A stretch of DNA of 47,223 nt from positions 1-47,223 of the forward strand of contig JAICZH010000012.1 of the NCBI GenBank assembly GCA_025933775.1, in the 5' to 3' direction. The stretch is from Chitinophagaceae bacterium. Lineage in GTDB: Bacteria > Bacteroidota > Bacteroidia > Chitinophagales > Chitinophagaceae. This document shows, one piece after another, positions 31,099 to 39,510 of this stretch. Made by a program: the position numbers and the translations under genes. The stretch's first letter is position 1. Each line of letters opens with the position of its first letter. The notes beneath the pieces are model-generated. The model had not been told where the DNA came from, made no database searches, and worked only from the letters and a program-made list of their open reading frames with translations.

Positions 31099-31552
31099 TT
31101 CTATCCGGTTTATTTTTAAAAAATTTATTGTTTGGAATAATTGCAACCGTTAACCGGCTTATACAAACAAGCACTTCGTTTTCATTACAAATTTTTATAT
31201 CCCACACGTGAGTTGTCTTTCCCAAATGAAGCGCAGTAGCGGTTCCCATAACAATTCCACTCATTACACTTTTAAGATGATTGGCATTTATTTCAAGGCC
31301 CACACAATAAAATTTATTTAAATCAATTACCAATGCAGAGGCAACACTTCCCACCGTTTCTGCCAATGCGCATGAAGCGCCGCCATGTAAAAATCCATAA
31401 GGTTGTTTTGTTTTTTCATTCACAGGCATTTTTATTTGCAAAAAATCATCTCCAATTGCACTCCATTCCATTTCCAGGAAACCTGCCATAGAATCTCTTC
31501 CAAAATCTTTGATCTTTGCAAGCGTTATGCTTTTATCAAACCAGATAGACAT
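31088..31552 (-). CDS. Hotdog-fold thioesterase (PaaI-like)
   Basis: 154 residues, a single hotdog fold. Family marks are QPYGFLHGGASCALAETVGSVAS, where the HGG helix and the acidic residue act in thioester hydrolysis, and NANHLKSVMSGIVMGTATALHLGKTTHVWDIKI. It is the PaaI/YdiI subgroup that hydrolyses aryl- or acyl-CoA, possibly DHNA-CoA in menaquinone synthesis; the substrate is not set. Its ATG overlaps the coaD stop by one base (TAATG), so it is coupled to coaD. It overlaps the convergent Nudix gene by 11 nt. Confidence 0.88.
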   Translation of the reverse strand: MSIWFDKSITLAKIKDFGRDSMAGFLEMEWSAIGDDFLQIKMPVNEKTKQPYGFLHGGASCALAETVGSVASALVIDLNKFYCVGLEINANHLKSVMSGIVMGTATALHLGKTTHVWDIKICNENEVLVCISRLTVAIIPNNKFFKNKPDRINH

Positions 31553-32016
31553 TATTTAATATTTTTTTTTACCGTATCGGGAAGAAATTGTGCAACATTG
31601 CCACCATTGCGGATTACATCACGCACCAATGTGCTTGCAACGGATGTAAACTTTGGAAGACAGGTTAAAAAAATTGTTTCAACATTTTCAAGACTCCTGT
31701 TCATATCGGCAATTGCTTTTTCATATTCAAAATCATTTACGTAACGTATTCCCCGCAAGATAAAATCAGCGCCAACTGTTTTGCAACAATTAACCGTTAA
31801 TCCATCATAAGCAAGCACTGAAATTTTTGGTTCATCTTTATATATTTCTTTCAGCCACGCAAGCCTTTGTCCTTCGCTGAACATAGCGGTTTTATTGCTG
31901 TTGCGGCCAATGCCAATAACAAGTTTATCAAACAATGGAAGCGCCCGGTTAATAATATCAGTGTGCCCAAGCGTTACCGGATCAAATGTTCCGGGAAATA
32001 AACAAATTCTTTCCAT
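31552..32016 (-). CDS. coaD: Phosphopantetheine adenylyltransferase
   Basis: 154 residues, standard length. It starts MERICLFPGTFDPVTLGHTDII, with the TxGH adenylyltransferase motif. Also seen are GRNSNKTAMFSEGQRL and KFTSVASTLVRDVIRNGGNVAQFLPDTV. Ser-Ser in SSTLVR is SVASTLVR here. It forms dephospho-CoA from 4'-phosphopantetheine and ATP, the step before CoaE (start of this window). Cytoplasmic hexamer. Coupled with the thioesterase gene by a TAATG overlap. A 159-nt gap with an inverted repeat separates it from pyrB. Confidence 0.96.
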   Translation of the reverse strand: MERICLFPGTFDPVTLGHTDIINRALPLFDKLVIGIGRNSNKTAMFSEGQRLAWLKEIYKDEPKISVLAYDGLTVNCCKTVGADFILRGIRYVNDFEYEKAIADMNRSLENVETIFLTCLPKFTSVASTLVRDVIRNGGNVAQFLPDTVKKNIK

Positions 32017-32080
32017 GATAAATTTATTTTAGGCTTAAAGTATAATAAAATGTCGAAATTGATTATACGAATTTTTGCTA

Positions 32081-32165
32081 ATTACACGAATTAATTTTAA
32101 ATAAACATACAATAACAAATTCCGAAAACTAATTGGTGTAATTCGTGTTTTAAAATTCGTGTAAT
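32081..32165. repeat. Inverted repeat of the ATTACACGAATT family between coaD and pyrB
   Basis: ATTACACGAATT (32081-32092) and AATTCGTGTAAT (32154-32165) are exact reverse complements, 61 nt apart; a further TGTAATTCGTG lies at 32137. The hairpin could end pyrB transcription, although no clear T-run follows. Confidence 0.7.
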
Positions 32166-32175
32166 GTAAAAAGTA

Positions 32176-33108
32176 TTAATTAAAATTTTGTTTATTGCTA
32201 AGTAAATAAAGTACCGCCATTCGTACTGCAACACCGTTTTCTACTTGTTGTAAAATGATAGATTGTTTTGAATCTGCTACATCACTGTCAATTTCCACTC
32301 CCCTGTTTACCGGGCCCGGGTGAAGAATCACAATTTCTTTATTAATACTTTCTAAAATTTTTTTACTTACGCCATAAGCAAGATTGTATTCGCGAAGCGA
32401 AGAAAATAAAACCTGGTTTTGCCGTTCTAATTGTATCCGCAACACATTAGCGACATCGCACCATTGCAATGCCTTTTTTAGATTGTATTCAACACGAATG
32501 TCAAATGCTTTACTGATGTGTTTAGGAATTAAAGTGGGCGGCCCGGCTACCATTACTTCTGCGCCTGCTTTTTTTAATAAATAAATATTGCTCAATGCCA
32601 CCCTCGAATGCATAATATCGCCAATCAAAACAATCTTTTTTCCTTCGAGAGCCCCGCATTTTTCTTTTATTGAAAATGCATCAAGCAATGCTTGCGTTGG
32701 ATGTTCATTTATTCCATCGCCTGCATTTATAATGGCAGCTGGAATATGTTTTGCCAAAAAGTGAGGAGCGCCGCTTGCACTATGCCGCATCACCACCATA
32801 TCCACTTTCATGGATAAAATATTATTTACTGTATCCAATAAAGTTTCACCTTTTGAAACCGATGAACCGGAAGCTGTAAAATTTAGTGTATCAGCGCTTA
32901 ATCTTTTTTCTGCCAGCTCAAATGAAATTCTGGTACGGGTAGAATTTTCATAAAATAAATTAACAATAGTAGTATCGCGAAGTGACGGAACTTTTTTTAT
33001 AGGTCTTTGTAATACTTCTTTAAATTCAGTAGCAGTAGAAAGAATTAATTCAATATCGCGGAGTTGTAAATCTTTAATGCCGAGAAGATGTTTGGTAGAA
33101 AGTTGCAT
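32176..33108 (-). CDS. pyrB: Aspartate carbamoyltransferase, catalytic subunit
   Basis: 310 residues. The carbamoyl-phosphate loop is STRTRISFELAEKRL, followed by SASGAPHFL and DGINEHPTQALLD (HPTQ motif), and HPGPVNRGVE. It condenses carbamoyl phosphate with aspartate, the committed step of pyrimidine synthesis. The regulatory subunit PyrI is not next to it. It follows pyrR on the same strand with a 93-nt gap that holds its own TAGCTTTG promoter box. Confidence 0.97.
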   Translation of the reverse strand: MQLSTKHLLGIKDLQLRDIELILSTATEFKEVLQRPIKKVPSLRDTTIVNLFYENSTRTRISFELAEKRLSADTLNFTASGSSVSKGETLLDTVNNILSMKVDMVVMRHSASGAPHFLAKHIPAAIINAGDGINEHPTQALLDAFSIKEKCGALEGKKIVLIGDIMHSRVALSNIYLLKKAGAEVMVAGPPTLIPKHISKAFDIRVEYNLKKALQWCDVANVLRIQLERQNQVLFSSLREYNLAYGVSKKILESINKEIVILHPGPVNRGVEIDSDVADSKQSIILQQVENGVAVRMAVLYLLSNKQNFN

Positions 33109-33115
33109 TAAAGGG

Positions 33116-33123
33116 CAAAGCTA
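33116..33123 (-). promoter_or_regulatory. Promoter -7 box (TAGCTTTG) of pyrB
   Basis: TAGCTTTG ends 8 nt before the ATG at 33108, predicting a leader of about 3-5 nt. It lies between pyrR and pyrB and allows pyrB expression without pyrR. Confidence 0.55.
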
Positions 33124-33201
33124 AATAAAAAAATTTGTCTGAATTGGGATTTTTTGGATTTGGTGATCTTGGGATTAAGATTATTATCAATACAAATTTT
33201 T

Positions 33202-33711
33202 TTAATACAAAACCACTTCTTCCCTATCCCATTCCACTTTTACTTTTTGAGAAATAATTGAATCAATTGATTTGCCGCAATAATCGGGCTGGATGGGTAA
33301 CTGGCGGCTGTACCTGCGATTGATTAAAACACATAACTCTACTTTTTTCGGTCTTCCAAAATCGAGCAATGCATCCAGTGCAGCACGTATCGTTCTGCCG
33401 GTATAAAGAACATCATCAATAAGAATTACATTTTTATCTTCAACAGAAAAAGAAATATTTGTCTGGCTGGGCTGATGCAATTCTTTTCGAATATCATCCC
33501 TGTAAAAAGTTATATCCATCTTGCCATAATGAACCGGATTATCAGGTTTTATTTTTTTTAACTGGTCAAAAATTTTATCAGATAAAAAAATACCACGCGG
33601 TTGTATGCCGATTAAAACTACTGAAGAAAGATCATCATAATTTTCAACCAACTGGTAAGCCAATCGTTCAATGGTAATTTGTAATTGATATTTATTGAGA
33701 ATCGTTTTCAC
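33202..33711 (-). CDS. pyrR: PyrR, bifunctional pyrimidine regulator / uracil phosphoribosyltransferase
   Basis: 169 residues. PRTase fold with VVLIGIQPRGIFLSD, DITFYRDD and the PRPP loop NVILIDDVLYTGRTIRAALDAL. In Gram-positive bacteria PyrR binds the pyr mRNA leader; whether this one regulates or only salvages uracil cannot be told. No PyrR binding loop or attenuator hairpin is visible in the short region upstream. It leads pyrR-pyrB and is downstream of the small membrane gene (33779). Confidence 0.95.
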   Translation of the reverse strand: MKTILNKYQLQITIERLAYQLVENYDDLSSVVLIGIQPRGIFLSDKIFDQLKKIKPDNPVHYGKMDITFYRDDIRKELHQPSQTNISFSVEDKNVILIDDVLYTGRTIRAALDALLDFGRPKKVELCVLINRRYSRQLPIQPDYCGKSIDSIISQKVKVEWDREEVVLY

Positions 33712-33716
33712 TTTTA

Positions 33717-34058
33717 ATTACACGAATTATTTTCTTATATACAAAAGTTGGAGCAAGATAGCCCAAAAAAAAATGAAACTATATGCGATTTAACTTTTTT
33801 GGTTGCACACCAAAAGCCACTATCAATAATATTATCCCAATAAAAAGAAATAGATTAAACGCAAGAAAGCACCAAACATTCATATATATAGAAAAAGAAT
33901 ACCTCACACCACCATTATAATCTCGTGCCATGTCATAGTCAAATTTTAAGTTAAAAGAGATTAAAACGATGCCAGCAATAATATAGAAAATCTTTATCAT
34001 TGGTTTTTATTTTCTTCTTTTTTCTTAGTTCATATCTTCAAAATCCAATTCGTGTAAT
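33717..34058. repeat. 12-bp inverted repeats flanking a small membrane gene
   Basis: ATTACACGAATT at 33717-33728 and its reverse complement AATTCGTGTAAT at 34047-34058 bracket the 73-aa gene at 33779-34000. Same family as 17911 and 32081, so a chance pairing within a common repeat is possible. Confidence 0.6.
33779..34000 (-). CDS. Small membrane protein of unknown function
   Basis: 73 residues with two hydrophobic segments (about 3-17, FYIIAGIVLISF, and 40-66, VWCFLAFNLFLFIGIILLIVAF) joined by a polar loop (DYDMARDYNGGVRYS). The C-terminus (GVQPKKLNRI) is basic. No domain is recognised. It sits between pyrR and pruA on the same strand, with 67 nt on each side. A 12-bp inverted repeat brackets it. 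It reads as a real gene because of its membrane pattern, but conservation cannot be checked. Confidence 0.55.
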   Translation of the reverse strand: MIKIFYIIAGIVLISFNLKFDYDMARDYNGGVRYSFSIYMNVWCFLAFNLFLFIGIILLIVAFGVQPKKLNRI

Positions 34059-34067
34059 AAAAAAATG

Positions 34068-35705
34068 TTATTGGTTTTCTTCATCCATAAACGGATAACG
34101 ATAATTTACTGCTGGATTAAAAGTTTCTTTAATAGTTCTTGCACTCAACCAGCGATATAAATTTAAAATGCTTCCAGCTTTATCATTGGTGCCGCTGGCT
34201 CTTGCGCCGCCAAATGGCTGCTGGCCTACAACAGCGCCTGTTGGTTTATCATTTATATAAAAATTACCCGCGGCATTTACAAGTTTTTTTGTTGCCAAAT
34301 CCACCGCATAACGATCCTGCGCAATCACCGATCCGGTGAGCGCATAAGGCGAGGTGGAATCAACTAATTTAATAGCTTCTTCAAATTTATTTTCATCATA
34401 TTCATAAATGGTAAGCACCGGGCCAAACAATTCTTCGCACATGGTAATATAACGGGCATCCGTACTCGAAATTACAGTTGGCTCTATAAAATACCCGTTT
34501 GTTTTATCACATTTTCCACCAACTAATATTTTTGCAGCTTTATCTTTTTTTACCTGCTTAATATAATTTTCTATCTTATCAAAACTTTTTTCATCAATCA
34601 CTGCATTAATAAAATTTGAAAAATCTTCCACGCTTCCCATCTTCATGGTTTTTATTTCTGCAACTAATTTTTTCTTTATTTGCGCTGCAAGATTTGATGG
34701 AATATAAGCTCGAGAAGCAGCAGAACATTTTTGTCCCTGGTATTCAAATGCGCCACGGCAAAGGGCTGTAACCACTACATCCACATCAGCGCTTTTATGA
34801 ACGAGCACAAAATCTTTACCACCGGTTTCACCAACTATTCTTGGATAAGATTTATAAATTTTTGTATTCTCTCCAATCTTTTGCCACATCGAGTTGAACA
34901 CATCGGTACTTCCGGTAAAATGAATGCCTGCAAAATCAGGATGATTGAAACAAACTTCACCAAGTGTCGGACCATCAACAAAAATTAAATTAATAACACC
35001 ATCAGGCAAGCCGGCTTCTTTTAAAATACGCATAAACATTTGTGCGCTGTAAACCTGTGTGTTGGCGCATTTCCACACAACTACGTTTCCACACATCGCT
35101 GCTGATGTTGGAAGATTACCGCCGATTGCTGTAAAATTAAACGGAGTGATTGCAAGCACAAAACCTTCGAGCGGGCGATATTCCATCCGGTTGTAAACAC
35201 CTGCGCTGTTTTGCGGTTGCTGTTTATAAATCTCACTTAAAAAATGAACATTGAATCTTAAAAAATCTATTAACTCACATGCGCCGTCAATTTCTGCCTG
35301 GTACACATTTTTACTTTGTCCGAGCATTGTAGTTGCTAAAATATAAGGACGATATTTTGTTGCAAGAAGTTCTGCCGCTTTTAAAAAAATATTAGCGCGG
35401 TTTTCCCAGCTTGTATTTGCCCACTTATCTTTTGCTTTCAAAGCCGCATTGATAGCCTTTTTCACATGCGATGCATTCCCCGAATGAAAACTTCCTAACG
35501 TAAAATTTTTTTCATGCGGCGGATGAATTTCAATTTTATTTCCGGTACGCACTTCATCTGCGCCGATGTACATCGGCACATCAGTCTTTTTACTTTTTAA
35601 TTCTTTTAAAGTATTTTTTACTAATTCTCTTTCTTTACTTCCGGGAGCAAAATTTAATACAGGTTCATTGTGCGGAAGCGGATAATAAAAATTTCCTGTA
35701 TTCAT
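34068..35705 (-). CDS. pruA: L-glutamate gamma-semialdehyde (1-pyrroline-5-carboxylate) dehydrogenase
   Basis: 545 residues. An aldehyde dehydrogenase with the long N-terminus (EPVLNFAPGSKERELVKNTLKEL) that marks the P5CDH type. EYQGQKCSAASR holds the catalytic Cys327. VGETGGKDFVLVH is the NAD-binding/acid segment, FNFTAIGGNLPTSAAMCGNVVVWK the nucleotide fold, and the closing GARASGTNDKAG is typical. It oxidises glutamate semialdehyde to glutamate, second step of proline catabolism. PutA's proline dehydrogenase is not in the window, so the enzymes are separate. Monocistronic by spacing; a repeat copy lies just before its start. Confidence 0.95.
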   Translation of the reverse strand: MNTGNFYYPLPHNEPVLNFAPGSKERELVKNTLKELKSKKTDVPMYIGADEVRTGNKIEIHPPHEKNFTLGSFHSGNASHVKKAINAALKAKDKWANTSWENRANIFLKAAELLATKYRPYILATTMLGQSKNVYQAEIDGACELIDFLRFNVHFLSEIYKQQPQNSAGVYNRMEYRPLEGFVLAITPFNFTAIGGNLPTSAAMCGNVVVWKCANTQVYSAQMFMRILKEAGLPDGVINLIFVDGPTLGEVCFNHPDFAGIHFTGSTDVFNSMWQKIGENTKIYKSYPRIVGETGGKDFVLVHKSADVDVVVTALCRGAFEYQGQKCSAASRAYIPSNLAAQIKKKLVAEIKTMKMGSVEDFSNFINAVIDEKSFDKIENYIKQVKKDKAAKILVGGKCDKTNGYFIEPTVISSTDARYITMCEELFGPVLTIYEYDENKFEEAIKLVDSTSPYALTGSVIAQDRYAVDLATKKLVNAAGNFYINDKPTGAVVGQQPFGGARASGTNDKAGSILNLYRWLSARTIKETFNPAVNYRYPFMDEENQ

Positions 35706-35726
35706 AAAATATTATTTAAATAAAAA

Positions 35727-35751
35727 ACTTCGTATAGGCATCACCGTTATA
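35727..35751. repeat. Interspersed repeat, copy B
   Basis: CTTCGTATAGGCATCACCG then TTATATT, 22 nt before the pruA start codon and thus in its 5' leader. One base differs over 19 nt from the copy inside the kinase-like gene (8525). Confidence 0.85.
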
Positions 35752-35876
35752 TTGCATTTAACCAACATACAAATCGTTTAGTAATTAGCATGAGGTTTTT
35801 TTTATTAAATTTTTTGTTTAGATGGTTTAGAAAGTTTAGATTTTTTTGCTAATTGCAAATTATTAATAAATCCAAC

Positions 35877-36860
35877 TCATTTTTTCATATACATCACTTC
35901 TTTCACAAGATTCACGGTGCGGGGAACATCAGGCAAATATAAAGCAACAAGATTAGGAGCATAATGCATCGGCGCATCAGCAGAAGTGATTCGTCTTACA
36001 GGCGCATCCAAATAATCGAATCCTTCTTTTTGTATGCGATAAGCAATTTCAGAAGATACGGAACAAAAAGGCCATTGCTCTTCCACAATCACCAGCCGGT
36101 TTGTTTTTTTAACCGATTCCAAAATAGTTTGCCAATCCATCGGGCGAATGGTTCTGAGATCAATAACTTCAGCGCTTATAGTTTCTTTTGCCAGCTCGTC
36201 AGCTGCGCCCAGCGCCACTTTCATCATTTTATTAAATGAAACAATGGTAACATCATTTCCTTCACGCACTACTTTTGCTTTGCCAATCGGAATTAAATAT
36301 TCTTCTTCAGGAATCATTCCTTTATCGCCATACATTACTTCGCTTTCCATAAAAATTACCGGATCATTATCGCGGATGGCGCTTTTCAATAAACCTTTTG
36401 CATCGTAAGGATTACTTACTGAGATCACTTTTAATCCGGGAATATTTGCATACAATGATTCGTAAGCTGTGGAATGTTGCGCACCCAATTGACCGGCGCT
36501 TCCATTTGGTCCGCGAAATACAATCGGGCAACCAACCTGTCCGCCGCTCATAGCAAGCATCTTTGAAGCAGTATTTAAAATTTGATCCAATGCAAGATTT
36601 GCAAAGTTCCAGGTCATGTATTCTATAATCGGGCGTAGGCCGTTTTGTGCAGCGCCAACGGCTATTCCCGTAAATCCTAATTCGGAGATTGGCGTATCAA
36701 TTACTCTTTTTTCGCCAAATTCTTCCAGCATTCCCTGGCTTACTTTATAAGCGCCGTTGTATTCAGCAACTTCTTCACCCATTAAAAAAACATTTTTATC
36801 TCTTCTCATTTCTTCTACCATTGCTTCGCGCAATGCTTCTCTGAATGCTACTTCTTTCAT
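35877..36860 (-). CDS. pdhB: Pyruvate dehydrogenase E1 component, beta subunit
   Basis: 327 residues. Thiamine-binding transketolase central and C-terminal domains: EVAFREALREAMVEEMRRDKNVFLMGEEVAEYNGAYKVSQGM, EYMTWNFANLALDQILNTASK, RGPNGSAGQLGAQHSTAYESLYA and VVIVEEQWPFCSVSSEIA with the closing ITSADAPMHYAPNL. With E1 alpha it decarboxylates pyruvate in the PDH complex. The alpha subunit and the E2 gene are not in the window, so it is a stand-alone gene. Promoter TATATTTG upstream. Confidence 0.95.
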   Translation of the reverse strand: MKEVAFREALREAMVEEMRRDKNVFLMGEEVAEYNGAYKVSQGMLEEFGEKRVIDTPISELGFTGIAVGAAQNGLRPIIEYMTWNFANLALDQILNTASKMLAMSGGQVGCPIVFRGPNGSAGQLGAQHSTAYESLYANIPGLKVISVSNPYDAKGLLKSAIRDNDPVIFMESEVMYGDKGMIPEEEYLIPIGKAKVVREGNDVTIVSFNKMMKVALGAADELAKETISAEVIDLRTIRPMDWQTILESVKKTNRLVIVEEQWPFCSVSSEIAYRIQKEGFDYLDAPVRRITSADAPMHYAPNLVALYLPDVPRTVNLVKEVMYMKK

Positions 36861-36902
36861 TTATTTTTAAAAATTTGTCCAAAGGAATCCTTTGGAGAGT
36901 TG

Positions 36903-36910
36903 CAAATATA
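36903..36910 (-). promoter_or_regulatory. Promoter -7 box (TATATTTG) of pdhB
   Basis: TATATTTG on the minus strand, 42 nt before the ATG at 36860; leader of about 38 nt. Confidence 0.5.
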
Positions 36911-37006
36911 ATTGATAATTAAGAATTGTTGAAGAGTTGGAAAGTTGAATTAAAATGTTTTGAAATGTATTAAATAAACCGGTAATAACAGATAGGTTTA
37001 AAAACA

Positions 37007-37014
37007 TATTTTTG
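37007..37014 (+). promoter_or_regulatory. Promoter -7 box (TATTTTTG)
   Basis: TATTTTTG, 42 nt before the ATG at 37057 of the membrane protein gene. Confidence 0.5.
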
Positions 37015-37056
37015 CAGCCAATTAAAAAATTAAAGACTGCATTTTATTTTTAAAGC

Positions 37057-37461
37057 ATGAAGTATTATAAAAACATCGGGTGGCTGGCGTGCGTGTTATT
37101 ATTCATAAGCTGCTTTTTGCCGTGGGCTTATTATCCTGATCTTCATAAAAATTTTACGGGATTTTTTTCTGAACAAAATACGTATGGAAAACCGGGAATA
37201 ATTTTTATCAGCGTTGCGTTGATTTCTGTGGTATTGATTTCGCTCAATAAAATATGGGCAAAAAGAACGCATATTTTTATATGCGCCTTGAACACCGGTT
37301 ATTTAATAAGAACTTATATTCTTTTTACTTCGTGTTACCAGGGTTATTGCCCTGAAAAAAAAATTGGTTTATTAATTCTTACACTAAGTTGTGCCACGCT
37401 TATGATTGTTTGTTTATTTCCCGATTTGAAGCTAACGACTAATGATGATGAGTTTAGATAG
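37057..37461 (+). CDS. Small four-helix membrane protein of unknown function
   Basis: 134 residues with four hydrophobic segments (about 8-28, 46-63, 72-90 and 103-122). Two polar loops have Cys residues (FTSCYQGYCPEKK). No domain is recognised. The pattern LACVLLFISCFLPWAYY at the start is a frequent opening of such small Bacteroidota membrane proteins. Convergent with the OstA-like gene, with 10 nt between stops. Confidence 0.65.
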   Translation: MKYYKNIGWLACVLLFISCFLPWAYYPDLHKNFTGFFSEQNTYGKPGIIFISVALISVVLISLNKIWAKRTHIFICALNTGYLIRTYILFTSCYQGYCPEKKIGLLILTLSCATLMIVCLFPDLKLTTNDDEFR

Positions 37462-37471
37462 TTTAGATGGT

Positions 37472-39508
37472 TTACTCAAATAATTCTAATTTATTTTTTG
37501 GTCTTTTATCATTGAGCCAGATAAAATTTTTTAAATATCTCTGATCTTCGGGAATTCCTTTCATCGGGTAAAATTTTCCTTTTATATCGTTTACAAAAAG
37601 CACTTTTTGCAAATCATCGTTTTTAAAATATAAATCAATTACATCGCCGGTAGCGCGGTTCATGCCAAGGTAGGCGCTGTCTTCATCCTGCGCATAATAA
37701 ACACTTTCGGCCTGCGAGCCTTTTACACGCACATAATCAATGGCGCCATTTATAAAATATCCGTTGATTGTTTTTCCTGCAATCTGGTTATAAAAACCCT
37801 GTGTGGTTTTATTTATAATCATGCTTTTATCGAATGCATACAAGCGATCGGCTTTTTTATTTTTGGTGTATAAAAAAATAGTATCGCCGGTAATTTGCGA
37901 ATGGCCGCTCCAGATAACAGGATCATAAAACAAACGAAAAACAGAATCTTTTGCAGAAAAGAAAAGGCTGTCGCAAACGCTTTGCAACGAATCGTTATAA
38001 ATGCGCACATGATGAAATGCAAGAAAATATCTGGAAGAATCTTTCGATGCAGAATCTTTTTTATTTGCTGAAAAAATATTTTTTTGTTTTATAATTGAAT
38101 CAGAAATATTATGCAGCGTTGAATCTTTGATTGGAGAAATTTTTCCGGAAGAATCTTTTAAAAGAATATTTTTATTTTCAATATTTTTTTCTTTCAATTT
38201 TTTTATTTGTTCATTTAATGAATCAATTTTTTGTTCATGCAATTGAGATAAATCTTTTTGTAATACCGTTTTGGAAGAATCAATTAATATTTGTTTTTTG
38301 CTCTGAATATTTTTTTGAGCATTAAGTGAATCTATCACATGAGCCAGGTGATAAGATGAATCTTTTTCATTCTTTAAAGGAGGATATTTAATATTGTGCA
38401 TCGTGTCTGCATTCATTGTGGTATCTGTTCTCAATTTTTTTAGTAAAGAATCCGAAACGGTAGAATCTTTTTTTAAAATAAATTTTTCATTTTTTACCAC
38501 GGTTGAGAATCCCGAAAATATAGTATCGGCCGCTACATAAATGCTGTCGTCTTTTTGTTTAATAATTAAAACCGGTTTCCTGGTAGCGAGAAAAGAGTTG
38601 TTGGTTTTATTTAAAAAAATCTGGTTGGAAAGAACCGTATACCCGCCGGCAGAATCTTTTACAATTGCATTTCCTTCGAGCTGTGCAATGCCCGATTTAT
38701 TATCGAGCGCCATGTTGTTAGCGATGTAAACCCTGCCACTGCTGTCTTTCACAGCAGTGCGACTTGTAAATAATGCATTGCCTGTATTAAAATCATAAGT
38801 GCCTTGTGTGGTATAAATATTTACTTCTTTATTTACAATATGTGTATTGCCGGTGTAATTAGATGCCTGCGTTTGCATGTTGTATAAAAGCGAATCAGTG
38901 GTAATGTGATTCTTTGGCTCATTTACTATTACATTGTTTTTAAAATATACATCTTTGGTATCGGCATAATATGTTCCATCACTGCTGGTGATGGTAGTTT
39001 TTCCATTGATCACTTTTCCGCCATCGTGATAATTTCCAATTCCTGTTTCTAAATTGTAATCAAGATTTTGTGTAAAGAGGGTAGCTTTTTTATCAGTAAG
39101 TTTTACATTATTTTTCAAATAAGCAGTTTTATCTGTACCGATATATTTTAAATACTGCGCATAAGTTTGTATCGTGTCGCCCTGGTTAATATGAACATTT
39201 CCGAAAGCTTCAGCAATATGCGTGGTGGGGTTTATGGCAATACTATCGGCATTAAATAAAACATCGCCTTGCTTTACAATAGCTCCGCCGGCAATGGTTT
39301 GCAGGGTAGTTGATGAATCCACATAAATGCTACGCATGCTTGGCCCTCGAATGATTTCAAATTCTTTTACAGAATCAGCATTAGATTTTGCAGTATCGGC
39401 ATTTGTTTTTGCAGTGTCAGGCGGAGGCGGAGTAATGATTTGCGAAAATGAAACACAACTTACCAGCAACAATAAAATAATGAAACTGATTTTTACCGGC
39501 GTGACCAT
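37472..39508 (-). CDS. OstA/LptA-like LPS transport protein (large)
   Basis: 678 residues with signal peptide (MVTPVKISFIILLLLVSCVSFS). Residues about 60-340 form the OstA jelly-roll (AGGAIVKQGDVLFNADSIAINPTTHIAEAFGNVHINQGDTIQTYAQYLKYIG), with repeats of the YYADTKDVYFKNNVIV kind. The middle (about 380-500) is a Ser/Asp/Lys-rich segment with coiled-coil character (LHEQKIDSLNEQIKKLKEKN). The C-terminus (500-678) is another OstA-like sheet. LptA bridges LPS from the inner membrane to LptD. The protein is far larger than E. coli LptA (about 185 residues). It starts 2 nt after MlaD, and LptD is nearby, supporting an LPS role. Confidence 0.85.
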   Translation of the reverse strand: MVTPVKISFIILLLLVSCVSFSQIITPPPPDTAKTNADTAKSNADSVKEFEIIRGPSMRSIYVDSSTTLQTIAGGAIVKQGDVLFNADSIAINPTTHIAEAFGNVHINQGDTIQTYAQYLKYIGTDKTAYLKNNVKLTDKKATLFTQNLDYNLETGIGNYHDGGKVINGKTTITSSDGTYYADTKDVYFKNNVIVNEPKNHITTDSLLYNMQTQASNYTGNTHIVNKEVNIYTTQGTYDFNTGNALFTSRTAVKDSSGRVYIANNMALDNKSGIAQLEGNAIVKDSAGGYTVLSNQIFLNKTNNSFLATRKPVLIIKQKDDSIYVAADTIFSGFSTVVKNEKFILKKDSTVSDSLLKKLRTDTTMNADTMHNIKYPPLKNEKDSSYHLAHVIDSLNAQKNIQSKKQILIDSSKTVLQKDLSQLHEQKIDSLNEQIKKLKEKNIENKNILLKDSSGKISPIKDSTLHNISDSIIKQKNIFSANKKDSASKDSSRYFLAFHHVRIYNDSLQSVCDSLFFSAKDSVFRLFYDPVIWSGHSQITGDTIFLYTKNKKADRLYAFDKSMIINKTTQGFYNQIAGKTINGYFINGAIDYVRVKGSQAESVYYAQDEDSAYLGMNRATGDVIDLYFKNDDLQKVLFVNDIKGKFYPMKGIPEDQRYLKNFIWLNDKRPKNKLELFE

Positions 39509-39510
39509 CC

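Noticed and set aside
33712-33778. PyrR-type attenuator before pyrR
   Set aside because: The region is only 67 nt, has no PyrR-binding-loop sequence and no competing terminator hairpin.
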